A DNA stretch of 64,000 nt from an uncultured Alphaproteobacteria bacterium (GTDB lineage: Bacteria; Pseudomonadota; Alphaproteobacteria; RF32; CAG-239), in contig CAJUKS010000002.1 in the NCBI GenBank assembly GCA_910587405.1, positions 81,645 to 145,644 of the forward strand, written 5' to 3'. Below are positions 13,916 through 21,970 of this stretch, one piece after another. The first letter of the stretch is position 1. Every line of letters starts with the position of its first letter. A model generated the notes under the pieces. It was not told the DNA's origin. It saw only the letters and a list, made by a program, of their open reading frames with translations, and did no database searches. A program made the position numbers and the translations under genes.

Positions 13916-14151
13916 GATCTTACGTGTTGAAATTTCGCTTTTTGCCGCCGTATCTGTTTGGTCTCCGGACAGATTTTTAATTTCTCCTGCCGGTACTGAT
14001 CGGAAAATTTGCGGATTTTGGCGTCGGTCGCCTTCGAGCGCAAAGTTTCTTTGGTACGCTCAAGATCATAGGCGGGAGAATAGGAAGAAACCGGCACTGT
14101 CGGTTGCGCCGAAACGACGGAAAAGGAAATAACAAGAAAAGCAGCCGTCAA
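13912..14151 (-). CDS. Signal-peptide and N-terminal helix segment of tpsB in a shifted frame
   Basis: This 79-codon frame (TTG at its 5' limit) encodes a hydrophobic stretch ending VVSAQ and then a charged helical linker, as expected for a TpsB N-terminus. It overlaps the POTRA-containing frame by ATGA. A run of five T (plus strand 13974-13978) sits in the overlap of the open frames; a sixth T would join the two into one protein. A better start exists further up: GTG at 14177, nine bases after AGGA (14187-14190), about 30 nt below the promoter. It reads MTKAI then stops, and one added base would lead directly into LTGLLTAAF. It could instead be a small separate secreted peptide, but then TpsB would have no export signal. 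Confidence 0.6.
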   Translation of the reverse strand: MTAAFLVISFSVVSAQPTVPVSSYSPAYDLERTKETLRSKATDAKIRKFSDQYRQEKLKICPETKQIRRQKAKFQHVRS

Positions 14152-14216
14152 AAGGCCGGTCAGATGGCTTTAGTCACAACAAAAAATCCTGATAAGCAGT
14201 TAATATCGACTTTTGC

Positions 14217-14245
14217 ATGATAAAATCATCCCCTGCGACTGTCAA
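14217..14245 (-). promoter_or_regulatory. Sigma-70 promoter for the tps locus
   Basis: On the minus strand, TTGACA (14245-14240), a 17-bp spacer, then TATCAT (14222-14217). This is near consensus and points at tpsB. The start site should be near 14210, which rules out the ATG inside the -10 element as the tpsB start and favours GTG 14177. Confidence 0.8.
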
Positions 14246-14347
14246 GAATTTTTCGCGACAACTCACTGATGTTTATCTGTTTTTTCAGAAATTCGCCGCC
14301 TGGCGGTTTTTGCAAAACCCGCTTAATTCGGTGTTGACGTTTAAAAC

Positions 14348-14379
14348 AAAAAAGAAGCGGAATATTCCGCTTCTTTTTT
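14348..14379 (-). terminator. Bidirectional terminator hairpin
   Basis: Perfect 32-bp palindrome with stem AGAAGCGGAAT and flanking A and T runs. It lies just after the stop of the membrane-protein gene at 14401 and upstream of the tps promoter, so it should insulate the two units. Confidence 0.85.
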
Positions 14380-14400
14380 TTAAGATTAAAGAGCAAGGTT

Positions 14401-14832
14401 TTATTCTTCCTCTTTTTCTTCTTTGTCATCCTTCTTGCGTAACCCAACGTCGCGGGCGCCGCTGATACCCAGGATAACCGTCAATGCCGTTATCAGCTGT
14501 GACCAGTCGTTGACCTGAAAGTCAATGTAGGGCGCGATAATGCAATTGATGAAGTATCCTCCGGCAAGCGTCCAGCCGACCCACGGAATCCACATTCTCT
14601 GCCAGCCTTTTCCCGAAGCGTTTTCCGGAAGTTTGGCCAGCGATTTTCTGAGAAAGTAGTCGCGAGTACCGCTGATACCGAGCAGAATACCCAAAGAAGT
14701 GATCAGACCGTTCCAATCTACCAACTCAATGTCGGTGAAAGGATGAACGTAGAGGTTGTTGATAAAACCCCCGACCAGGATCCAGCCGATGACCGATATC
14801 CAAAGTCTTTTGTACTTAATCTTGTAAGCCAT
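14401..14832 (-). CDS. Small membrane protein with two holin-like halves
   Basis: 143 aa. Two tandem copies of one module are visible. Each has an aromatic start (WISVIGW, WIPWVGW), then a glycine-rich membrane helix (LVGGFIN, LAGGYFIN), a W-x-x-LIT, and a second helix ending LLGISGTRD or ILGISGARD followed by LRK. The ending resembles the 3-TM holin family of gene transfer agents and phages (LLGISGLR-type end). The C-terminus is a highly charged K/D/E tail. No phage genes are nearby, so lysis is not implied. It is followed by a strong terminator and is probably monocistronic. Confidence 0.6.
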   Translation of the reverse strand: MAYKIKYKRLWISVIGWILVGGFINNLYVHPFTDIELVDWNGLITSLGILLGISGTRDYFLRKSLAKLPENASGKGWQRMWIPWVGWTLAGGYFINCIIAPYIDFQVNDWSQLITALTVILGISGARDVGLRKKDDKEEKEEE

Positions 14833-14912
14833 ATCTATAAATTTTAATAATTCTTCTTGCTTTTTATCATAAGCAAAGCCACGTCGTTTGTCAACCGTTT
14901 TTGTCTAAAAAA

Positions 14913-16253
14913 TCACAACGGCTCGACAACAACCGAAAAAACGCCGCCGTCAGCTGAAATTTCGATTTTGCAGCCATGAAGCGCCGCAATTTTTTCGACG
15001 ATTGACAATCCCAGCCCGCTGCCGTTTTCATTTTGCCCGGCCGGACGGAAAAAACGTTCGCCCAACCGCGGCAGATATTGCTCCGTTCCTCGGGCAACGG
15101 TATTGACAACTTCAATCCGGTCGACGGCAATCGTCAGCGTTATTTGTGCCGGCGACAAACCGTAACGCACCGCATTGTCAATCAGATTGCGCAACAATGC
15201 CGACAACAACAGCGAATTGCCCTGTTCGACCGGCCCTCTTTCGCCAACGTCACATTGAAACCGCTGCCCCTTTTTCTCCATCAGCGGCCGATACTCTTCT
15301 ATGACGGTCTCCACCAGAAGACGCCAGTCGATTTTTTCTTCCGAAGCCGGTATCGTTGCGTTTTCCAATTTGGAAAGCATCAGCAATTGTTCGACCAGGC
15401 GGGCGCAACGTTCAATTCCCTGTTCCATTTTGGCAACCGCCGAATGACGGGCACCGGGATCGTTTTGCGACAGCTGCAACACTTCCAACTGCACTTTGAG
15501 CGCAGTCAACGGCGAACGAAGCTCATGCGCGGAATCGGCAATAAAGCTTTTTTCGCGCCGAACCATGTCGTCTACCTGACCGAGCAGCCGGTTGATTGCC
15601 GAAGTCAGCGGCTTAATCTCCCGAGGAAGCGAAACGTCGTCCAACGGTGACAGATCTTTCGGCGAACGCCGTTCCAAACCGGCGGCCAAACGGCGCAACG
15701 GCACGAACTCGCGACCGATAAACCAAATGGAAGCGGCCAGCAGCACCAACAGACCGCCCAGCCACGGATAAAGAAATTCTTCGGCAATGTCCAACGCCGT
15801 TTCTTCGCGATATTCCAACTCCTGTCCGACCGCAATCGTATATTTTCCGTCTGCCGAAGCAATCCATACGATCCGCCATTTTTCGCCGTCGACGCGCTGC
15901 TCGACAAACCGTCCCAACTGCGGCCGGTAAATAAAATCGCCGCCGTTTTCGTTGTCATGAAAAACCCGGCGGCCGGCGGCATCAAATACCGCAAAACCGA
16001 TGGCTTCGTCTTCCTCATCGGCACCGCGGACTTTATCAATAATACGGTTGGTGCTTTTTTGGGCGCCCGGCACCGCTTTTGACCAATCCGCCGAAGCAAG
16101 CTGCCGTGCCAGCAGCATTTGATACTGATCAAAAAAACCGTCGACCTTCTCGCGACTTTCACGAAGGGAAACCGCGCCGGAAACCAGCCAGACAATACAT
16201 GAAATTCCGATGAAGAACAAAAGCAGACGCACCCTCAGGCCGAGATTTTTCAT
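14913..16253 (-). CDS. qseC: Sensor histidine kinase, QseC type
   Basis: 446 aa inner-membrane kinase. TM1 is about residues 9-30. A periplasmic sensor region covers about 31-160, TM2 about 163-180, then HAMP. The HisKA motif DSAHELRSPLTAL has the phospho-accepting His near 243. The HATPase domain contains NLIDNAVRYG and GSGLGLSIVEK. The start overlaps the stop of the upstream regulator by ATGA, so the two are translationally coupled. The partner regulator and the BOF-domain gene upstream match the ygiW-qseBC arrangement, so QseC is the best name; PmrB- or TctE-like is possible. Signals known for QseC elsewhere cannot be assumed here. Confidence 0.85.
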   Translation of the reverse strand: MKNLGLRVRLLLFFIGISCIVWLVSGAVSLRESREKVDGFFDQYQMLLARQLASADWSKAVPGAQKSTNRIIDKVRGADEEDEAIGFAVFDAAGRRVFHDNENGGDFIYRPQLGRFVEQRVDGEKWRIVWIASADGKYTIAVGQELEYREETALDIAEEFLYPWLGGLLVLLAASIWFIGREFVPLRRLAAGLERRSPKDLSPLDDVSLPREIKPLTSAINRLLGQVDDMVRREKSFIADSAHELRSPLTALKVQLEVLQLSQNDPGARHSAVAKMEQGIERCARLVEQLLMLSKLENATIPASEEKIDWRLLVETVIEEYRPLMEKKGQRFQCDVGERGPVEQGNSLLLSALLRNLIDNAVRYGLSPAQITLTIAVDRIEVVNTVARGTEQYLPRLGERFFRPAGQNENGSGLGLSIVEKIAALHGCKIEISADGGVFSVVVEPL

Positions 16254-16909
16254 GCTTCCTCCATGATATAGCCGATTTTATTGACCGTCCGCACCAGATC
16301 GCGGCCGAATTTTTTGCGCAGATGATGAATGTGAACTTCCACCGCATTGCTTTGCACTTCTTCGTCCCACGAATAAATTTTGTCTTCGATCGTTTGTTTG
16401 GAAAGAACTTTGTTTTTATTGAGCAGCAACAATTCCAACAACGAAATTTCGCGCGGCGACAAGATGATTTCCTTTCCGTCCGAGGTCACCCGCCGGGTTT
16501 GCGGATCCAACGCAATGTTTTTATAGACTAACTGCGGGGCCGGACGACCGTTACGACGGCGGATGAGCGCATTGAGACGGGCCTGAACTTCCTTAAGCGC
16601 AAAAGGTTTGCCGAGATAATCGTCGGCACCGCCGTTAAGACCGGCAATCCGCTGGTCAACGTCGCCGCGCGCGGTCAAAATCAAAACCGGTTCGTTCCGG
16701 CCGCACTGCCGCCAGCGGCGGAGAACTTCCATTCCGTCCAACCCCGGCAAGCCGAGATCCAGCACCACCGCTTCGTAAGGCGCCTGATACAACGCCTCTT
16801 CACCTTCCGTACCGTCGGTAAACCAATCGACAGCAAAGCCGAGCTTTTCCAGCCCGACTTTTAATCCGTCGCCGATCAGACGATCATCTTCCACCAACAA
16901 AATCCGCAT
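16250..16909 (-). CDS. qseB: OmpR/PhoB-family response regulator, QseB/PmrA type
   Basis: 219 aa. The receiver domain has acidic residues at 8-9 (VEDD), phospho-acceptor Asp51 in VVLDLGLPGLDG, and the conserved Lys in GKPF. A winged-helix DNA-binding domain follows (SPREISLLELLL, VEVHIHHLRKKFG, VRTVNKIGYIM). It lies 11 nt after the ygiW-like gene and overlaps qseC. A direct repeat CTTAAG-N5-CTTAAG upstream of the operon matches the PmrA/QseB binding site, suggesting it regulates its own operon. Confidence 0.9.
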   Translation of the reverse strand: MRILLVEDDRLIGDGLKVGLEKLGFAVDWFTDGTEGEEALYQAPYEAVVLDLGLPGLDGMEVLRRWRQCGRNEPVLILTARGDVDQRIAGLNGGADDYLGKPFALKEVQARLNALIRRRNGRPAPQLVYKNIALDPQTRRVTSDGKEIILSPREISLLELLLLNKNKVLSKQTIEDKIYSWDEEVQSNAVEVHIHHLRKKFGRDLVRTVNKIGYIMEEA

Positions 16910-16920
16910 TTTTCCGCCTG

Positions 16921-17295
16921 TTACTTTTTTAACATTACGCTGTCGGCATCAATTTTAGTATCAAATAAATCTTTGTCAACTTCGCCGCGAATTTCAATCA
17001 GATCTTGCGGAGTGACGTTGAGACCGTTCCAGTCGTCATCGTCGATTTCAACCGTTATCGCACCGCTGGCATCTTTGAACAGATACTTTTCGTCGCTGAG
17101 GCTTTTTTCAATATGGCCGACCACAACTACCGAGGTATCGTCGCCCAGTTTGACGGCTTCGGCAACCGTCGACACCTCCAAGCCGGGACCGGTAAATCCG
17201 CCGCGAGCCGATGACGGTTCCTGATACCCGGCGGAAGCGAGGCCGTTCAAACCAAGCATTAAAGCCAGAACCGAGACTGCAAGTAATTTATTCAT
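16921..17295 (-). CDS. ygiW: Periplasmic OB-fold (BOF) stress protein, YgiW/YdeI family
   Basis: 124 aa. The signal peptide probably ends at LASA near residue 22. The mature part is the NirD/YgiW/YdeI BOF fold: GPG, then VGHIEKSL, YLFKDASGAITVEIDDDDW, and IEIRGEVDKD. AAGGAG precedes the ATG. It is the first gene of a co-directional ygiW-qseB-qseC operon. In enterobacteria ygiW lies divergently next to qseBC; the co-directional operon is as in Aggregatibacter. Family members are tied to envelope or peptide stress tolerance; the ligand is not evident. Confidence 0.85.
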   Translation of the reverse strand: MNKLLAVSVLALMLGLNGLASAGYQEPSSARGGFTGPGLEVSTVAEAVKLGDDTSVVVVGHIEKSLSDEKYLFKDASGAITVEIDDDDWNGLNVTPQDLIEIRGEVDKDLFDTKIDADSVMLKK

Positions 17296-17357
17296 TTTGT
17301 TTCTCCTTATAAAAGTTGTTGTTTCTGCTGTTGATACGCTTATTACAACACGCTGTT

Positions 17358-17374
17358 CTTAAGTAACGCTTAAG
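17358..17374 (-). promoter_or_regulatory. PmrA/QseB-type operator
   Basis: CTTAAG at 17358-17363 and again at 17369-17374 with a 5-bp spacer. This is an exact match to the known YTTAAK-N5-YTTAAK box, about 63 bp upstream of the ygiW start. A TAATAA that could serve as -10 follows at 17345-17340 on the minus strand. Confidence 0.75.
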
Positions 17375-17545
17375 GCCTGATTTTTTTTATTTTCAGGTAT
17401 TATTTTCATGTATCACATTGAAAATCCACATCTTATTTTACAGAAAAAGAAAAGAACTCCGCTTTTGGCTCGGGCTTCACGCTGTCGGCGGCCGCATGCT
17501 GCGAGTGTTTTTTATTAAAACTTGTGGATATGTTTCTACCATAGG

Positions 17546-17574
17546 TTGACTTTTAAAATATTATAAACTATAGT
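17546..17574 (+). promoter_or_regulatory. Sigma-70 promoter of the first MTLREE gene
   Basis: TTGACT (17546-17551), a 17-bp spacer, TATAGT (17569-17574). It implies a leader of about 150 nt before the start at 17735. Confidence 0.65.
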
Positions 17575-17734
17575 ATTATAATGTTAGAATTAAGAGAACA
17601 TCGGCCACAGTTATCATGTCATCATTTTGAGGAGAAATAAGCGGATACCTTTTAGTCCTACGACAATAAAATTTCAACAATTCGACAACAAAATCGAATT
17701 AAAAGTTAACAATATTAAACAAGGATTAAAAAAA

Positions 17735-18337
17735 ATGGTATACCCTTATCAAAATAACACATTCTTTCAAGCTGAGCGTTATCCGCAATTGCCGGTTACA
17801 CCTTTCCCTAAAAATCAATCATGTCCGATTGATCTTTTCAATTCAACTGAACCGGATTACTCCAAAATGACATTACGAGAAGAACTGGAGTATCGTCTTA
17901 ACGACATGAAACGCCAACAACAAGAAAAAGAGGAGGAATCTCTTTTCTCAAAATTTACTGCTGATATTAATGATAAACTCACTGCCGCTGAAAATTATTC
18001 GACTGAAATTTATGAGAATTACTTCGGCCCGAGAAATGCGTTCAATCGATACAAACATTCTTGTACTATGCCAAATGTCGTTTATAACCTTATTTCATCT
18101 CAACGTACGGCTCCGGCTAATAAAATAATAACGACAAAAAATCCAATTGCAGATAAGATGCTTTCAACTGCAATTGCTACTATTTTTCCCCAAGGAGAAA
18201 AAGCTATCAACGCTATAAATAAAATGTATCAAGGTGGAAACTTGGCTGCTTCTTTACAAAATTCGTTACAAGAAGCCGGATGTTTGAATCTATTCGCTCA
18301 TACAAACAAAGGAGAATACAATGAAAATAATTTCTAA
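17735..18337 (+). CDS. Orphan 'MTLREE' protein A
   Basis: 200 aa, unrecognised. I chose ATG 17735 because AAGGA (17721-17725) precedes it; the frame is open back to a TTG at 17627. There is no signal peptide or membrane helix. A Tyr/Pro/Phe-rich N-terminus leads to DYSKMTLREELEYR, then a Gln/Glu/Lys-rich likely coiled coil and a helical C-terminal half. The same signature (DYRNMTLREEREAR) opens the protein at 25752-26297, and both have RY followed by SC in the middle. It overlaps the following membrane-protein gene by 17 nt, so they form a pair. The DNA is AT-richer than its neighbours, suggesting acquisition or relaxed evolution. Function unknown. Confidence 0.75.
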   Translation: MVYPYQNNTFFQAERYPQLPVTPFPKNQSCPIDLFNSTEPDYSKMTLREELEYRLNDMKRQQQEKEEESLFSKFTADINDKLTAAENYSTEIYENYFGPRNAFNRYKHSCTMPNVVYNLISSQRTAPANKIITTKNPIADKMLSTAIATIFPQGEKAINAINKMYQGGNLAASLQNSLQEAGCLNLFAHTNKGEYNENNF

Positions 18338-18737
18338 AGAAGCTTTAACCGTTGGAGGGCTATATGGTGTTACCAGCCTGAGCTTGGGACTGTTCAGTGA
18401 ATTTTTGGCATCACTATCTTTTTATTTGTTTTTCTTTGCTTTGATCATGTTGTGTTTCAACCGGGTACCCAAATTTATTGAAGCTCTTCAAAACAACTAC
18501 CCTAAAATAACCATTTATCTGCAATATTTCGGAATACCGACTTATTTAGTTATTTTTCTGACATTGGGGCTGCTGCTTTTTGTACTGCTGTTTCCTCGCT
18601 GGGTCGAAGTCAACTTGAATCTGGAAGAAACAAAATTTGTTGCCATCGGCATTGTCTTTAATTTTGTCATTTACGGCAGTGCGCTCGGCATGGCGACTTA
18701 CAAAGCCTTCTTTGCAAAAGAAAACAAACAACCGTAA
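18321..18737 (+). CDS. Small integral membrane protein paired with MTLREE protein A
   Basis: 138 aa, unrecognised. Hydrophobic segments lie near residues 8-28, 30-47, 72-92 and 107-125. There is a polar loop (RVPKFIEALQNNYPK) after the second helix and a short Lys-rich tail. AAAGGAG precedes the ATG inside the end of the MTLREE gene. It may anchor or be controlled by that protein; nothing in the sequence shows an activity. Confidence 0.7.
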   Translation: MKIISKEALTVGGLYGVTSLSLGLFSEFLASLSFYLFFFALIMLCFNRVPKFIEALQNNYPKITIYLQYFGIPTYLVIFLTLGLLLFVLLFPRWVEVNLNLEETKFVAIGIVFNFVIYGSALGMATYKAFFAKENKQP

Positions 18738-18761
18738 CTTGCAGGAAACACGGCGGCTCGG

Positions 18762-20387
18762 CTATTCTTCATCCGCCGTATTTAACTCATAGTAATATTC
18801 CAGCAGCTCACGCGAATAGTCTTTGATTTCGCCCGACGGCAGCACCAACATCCGGCTGATGCCGATTTGTTCGACAAAAGAAGGATTGTGGCTGACCACC
18901 AGTATGGTGCCGTCAAACTGCTGAAAATTGCCGCCGATGACCGCCTGCGTTTCAGGATCGAGATGGTTGGTCGGTTCGTCCAGAATCAACAGATTGGCCC
19001 TTTGCAACAAAACTTTGCACAAAACCACCCGCGCTTTTTCGCCGGGAGACAACACCGACACCTTTTTATTGACGTCATCTTCATAAAACAGGAAGTTGCT
19101 CAAAATGCCGCGCAGCTGCCATTCGTTATAGCCGTCGGCTTCGACATTTTCAAAAACGGTTTTATCCGGTTCCAACTGTTCCAGTTCCTGAGCATAATAC
19201 GCCGCGTCGGTTTTCGGATTGAAACGGATCTGACCGTCAAGCGGCGTTAACAATCCCATGATCAGCTTCAACAGCGTCGACTTGCCGACGCCGTTTTCGC
19301 CCACCACCAAAAAGCGTTCGCCGCCGCGCAGCTTAAATGACAGCTTACGGTAAAGCAGCCGTTGCCCGGGGTAGCGAAAACTCAAACCATCCACGCTCAA
19401 CGGCACTTCGGCGCCTTCCCGCTTCGGCCGGATATCCATTTTGACCCGGCGATAAGGCCGTTCTCGGACCAACAAGCGGTCACGCATTTTTTCCAACCGC
19501 AACGCCCGTTCCTGACCCATCCGTTTCAGCGCATGGTTGGTCTGAGACGCCTGTTTGGCGCGCTGCACAAAATCAGACAATTTTTTGATTTCTTTTTCCT
19601 GATGAGTAATCAGCCGTTCGCGACTTCGTTGTTCGTCGGCGCGCTTCTTTTTAAAATCGCTGTAATTGCCGTCATAAACCGCAATTTTATGAGTGCTTTT
19701 GTTGATAAAAACGATCTTGCGCACGATCTGATTCAGAAAATCAACATCATGACTGATAATCAGCACCGAACCTTTATAATTTTTCAGACAATCGGTTACA
19801 TAATCCTTGGTCACCGCATCCAAATGATTGGTCGGTTCGTCCAAACATAAGATTTCCGGTTTGGAATACAGCACCCGCGCAAAGGCCAATTTTGACTTCT
19901 GGCCGCCCGACAATGCTGCGAGCGGCATATCCAGCATATCGGGATCGATTTTCATTTCTTCGATCAGAGAAAGCAGAATATCATCGGCTTCGTACTGATC
20001 AAAATAGTCCAAAAGTTCGTGCAAATGGGCCATTCGTTCCAACAAGCCCGGTTGTTGTTCCGGCGTCGCTGTTTCCAGCTGCCGGTAGACATCTTCCAGT
20101 TCGGCATTGATTTCACGAATCGGACGACCGCGGGAAAGGTATTCCCAAACGGTTTCGTCTTCGTTTTCCAACACAATTTCCTGCGGCAGATAGCCCACCC
20201 GCGCCTTACCGATCGTAAGAGTGCCGCTGTCTAAGGCGAGGTCGCCCAGCAGCAGGCGGAAAAGTGTCGTTTTGCCGGCACCGTTAACCCCGACAATACC
20301 GGCTTTGTCTTTGTCACCGAGTTGAAACGCCGCATCTTCATAAATGACTTCTGCCCCAAAGGACAAATTCATGTTACTGCCTTTCAT
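18762..20387 (-). CDS. ABC-F family ATPase (duplicated ABC domains, no membrane domain)
   Basis: 541 aa. The first ABC domain has Walker A GVNGAGKTT near residue 34, signature LSGGQ and LDEPTNHLD. A charged helical linker (the ABC-F P-site tRNA-interaction region) follows, about 240-325. The second ABC domain has GENGVGKST, LSPGEKAR and LDEPTNHLD. ABC-F proteins bind the ribosome and relieve stalled or drug-bound translation complexes. The subfamily (Uup, YbiT, YkpA or resistance type) cannot be fixed by eye. AAGGAG lies 10 nt before the first ATG; an alternative ATG is five codons in. It converges on the preceding membrane-protein gene. Confidence 0.9.
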   Translation of the reverse strand: MKGSNMNLSFGAEVIYEDAAFQLGDKDKAGIVGVNGAGKTTLFRLLLGDLALDSGTLTIGKARVGYLPQEIVLENEDETVWEYLSRGRPIREINAELEDVYRQLETATPEQQPGLLERMAHLHELLDYFDQYEADDILLSLIEEMKIDPDMLDMPLAALSGGQKSKLAFARVLYSKPEILCLDEPTNHLDAVTKDYVTDCLKNYKGSVLIISHDVDFLNQIVRKIVFINKSTHKIAVYDGNYSDFKKKRADEQRSRERLITHQEKEIKKLSDFVQRAKQASQTNHALKRMGQERALRLEKMRDRLLVRERPYRRVKMDIRPKREGAEVPLSVDGLSFRYPGQRLLYRKLSFKLRGGERFLVVGENGVGKSTLLKLIMGLLTPLDGQIRFNPKTDAAYYAQELEQLEPDKTVFENVEADGYNEWQLRGILSNFLFYEDDVNKKVSVLSPGEKARVVLCKVLLQRANLLILDEPTNHLDPETQAVIGGNFQQFDGTILVVSHNPSFVEQIGISRMLVLPSGEIKDYSRELLEYYYELNTADEE

Positions 20388-20435
20388 GGCGCCGTGTCTC
20401 CTTATAATTCCGCAATATCACATTGCTGATTAACG

Positions 20436-20461
20436 CAAAAAACGCGGTTTGTCGCCGCGTT
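20436..20461 (-). terminator. Terminator after tRNA-Ala(CGC)
   Basis: Minus-strand stem AACGCGG / CCGCGTT with a 7-nt loop followed by a T run, 10 nt past the tRNA CCA end. Confidence 0.8.
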
Positions 20462-20470
20462 TTGCTGAAA

Positions 20471-20546
20471 TGGTGGAGCTGAGGAGGATCGAACTCCCGA
20501 CCTAATGATTGCGAACCATTCGCTCTCCCAACTGAGCTACAGCCCC
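20471..20546 (-). tRNA. tRNA-Ala(CGC)
   Basis: 76 nt with an encoded CCA. The acceptor stem GGGGCTG/CAGCTCC includes the alanine identity pair G3-U70. The D arm is GCTC/GAGC, the anticodon stem AATGG/TCATT with loop TTCGCAA (anticodon CGC), and the T loop TTCGATC. Confidence 0.95.
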
Positions 20547-20590
20547 ATTGATATTTTAGTTCAAAATAATTTTCGGTTTCCCCGAGCAAA

Positions 20591-20625
20591 CGGAACCATT
20601 CGCCTTGGGCAAATGAGCTACAGCC
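20591..20625 (-). pseudogene. Degenerate 5' fragment of tRNA-Ala(CGC)
   Basis: The minus strand repeats GGCTGTAGCTCA and GCGAATGGTTC from the tRNA at 20471-20546, with changes between them. It lacks the 3' half. It sits about 45 nt upstream of the intact gene. Confidence 0.65.
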
Positions 20626-20742
20626 TCGTGATAACCGAAGTTATGATGAATAAATAGCAACAATTATTTTAAATGTAAAGGATTTTTATATTATGCGGCT
20701 TTTTTATTGACAAGCACAGGGTTGATCCGAAAATACGGACAT

Positions 20743-20769
20743 AAAAAAAGCCGGCTTTGCAGTCGGCTT
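20743..20769 (-). terminator. Terminator after tRNA-Ala(GGC)
   Basis: Minus-strand AAGCCGACT / AGCCGGCTT hairpin (one mismatch) followed by seven T, immediately downstream of the tRNA. Confidence 0.85.
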
Positions 20770-20776
20770 GTAAAAT

Positions 20777-20852
<76 letters not shown>

Positions 20853-21094
20853 ATTCAAGAAACAATAATACGCGCTTGATCAAGCGCCTTGGGTGCCTAA
20901 TCGCGCTGCGGTGGCTTACGCTGCCCTGGCTTGATAAGGCAGCCAAGACGTTGCAGACGAAAACACCCCTCCGGGGTCTTTTCGCTTAGCCGTCCCAGCT
21001 GAGCTATAACCCCAAAAGTGATTACTTACTTAACGAAATAATCGGCAAATGTCAAGAGTTTTTTTATGAACACCGTAAAATTTCCCTCGGTTAA
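20853..21094. other. Intergenic region upstream of tRNA-Ala(GGC) with palindrome, hairpin and tRNA 5' fragment
   Basis: It contains a perfect 16-bp palindrome (20872-20887, GCGCTTGATCAAGCGC). A minus-strand terminator-like hairpin (ACCCC/GGGGT with T run) lies near 20962-20985. At 20993-21014 there is an exact 22-nt copy of the tRNA-Ala(GGC) 5' end (minus strand TGGGGTTATAGCTCAGCTGGGA). No gene is seen. Confidence 0.75.
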
Positions 21095-21970
21095 TTATTT
21101 GCAGCGCCGGACACGCTGCAAAAACGCAGTAAAGAAAACTTTCCGGCTGGTCAGGCTTATCCCGGTCAGGATCAACAACATCCCCACACCCATTCGCAAC
21201 GTTATCACATTTCCGAACAGCAAATATCCCGCCAACGCCGAAAAGAAAATTTCCGTCATCACAAAAGGAGAAATCCGATTCACCCCGTTTGCCGCAATCA
21301 GCTTTTGCCATAAAACATTGGCGAACGAAAGGGCAAAAACCTGAAACGCCGTCACCGCGGCCAAACCGCTCCCCCAACTTTGACTGATCTGCAAAAGAGC
21401 TCCCGGTTCGCAAAACCAACTGATTAAGGCCGTAAACGGCAAAGCAAACAACGCCGTATAGGCAATGAAAGCCGAAGCTTTCAATTCACGGGTGTTTTTA
21501 AACATCAGCTGGCATATTCCCCAGAAAACCCGCGACAATAAAATTAACAACGCCCCGAAAACACTGATCTCGGGCAACCCCAAAACAATCGTCACACCGC
21601 CGAAAGCAATACAGATGCCGGCAAGCTGAAAGCGGGTTATTTTCTCACCGCCCCAAAGACAGGCCATCAAAACCGTAATCGGCGCTTCGGTTTGCGTCAG
21701 CAGAGTCGCCGCCGCCGGCCGCAAATATTGAAAAGCAATGTAACAAAGGCCGTTATTGACCACGTTGGCAAAAAAAGCAACAAGAAACAACAGCTTCAAT
21801 TCACCGCGGCAAACTTTGGCAAACGGCAAAAAAAACAATGCCGTCAGCAGGTAACGCACAGACAATATGGCAAACGGCGGCAATTCTGTCATTCCCAACT
21901 TGGCAACCGCCGGGTTGAAGCCCCATATCGCAACCGTTAACAAACTGAGAAGTATTGCCGAAGTTTTCAT
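21095..21970 (-). CDS. EamA/DMT-superfamily permease
   Basis: 291 aa from ATG 21970, which overlaps the stop of the preceding acetyltransferase gene by ATGA. Ten hydrophobic segments form two EamA repeats. The first opens SLLTVAIWGFNPAVAKLG, and TEAPITVL is the typical end of the first repeat. The family exports amino acids or other small metabolites; the substrate is not readable from sequence. It appears to be the last gene of parE-GNAT-eamA. Confidence 0.85.
   Translation of the reverse strand: MKTSAILLSLLTVAIWGFNPAVAKLGMTELPPFAILSVRYLLTALFFLPFAKVCRGELKLLFLVAFFANVVNNGLCYIAFQYLRPAAATLLTQTEAPITVLMACLWGGEKITRFQLAGICIAFGGVTIVLGLPEISVFGALLILLSRVFWGICQLMFKNTRELKASAFIAYTALFALPFTALISWFCEPGALLQISQSWGSGLAAVTAFQVFALSFANVLWQKLIAANGVNRISPFVMTEIFFSALAGYLLFGNVITLRMGVGMLLILTGISLTSRKVFFTAFLQRVRRCK

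Larger units (their letters stand above)
17296..17734. other. Divergent intergenic region (about 440 bp)
   Basis: It holds the ygiW operator on one side and the promoter of the plus-strand orphan gene on the other. Between them, 17456-17520 is a GC-rich island containing GCGGCCGCATGC, followed by a T run, inside otherwise AT-rich DNA. I see no convincing gene in it. Confidence 0.5.

Noticed and set aside
14217..14465. Opposing short ORFs between tpsB and the holin-like gene
   Set aside because: They run through the promoter and terminator palindrome and show only Lys/Phe-rich low complexity.
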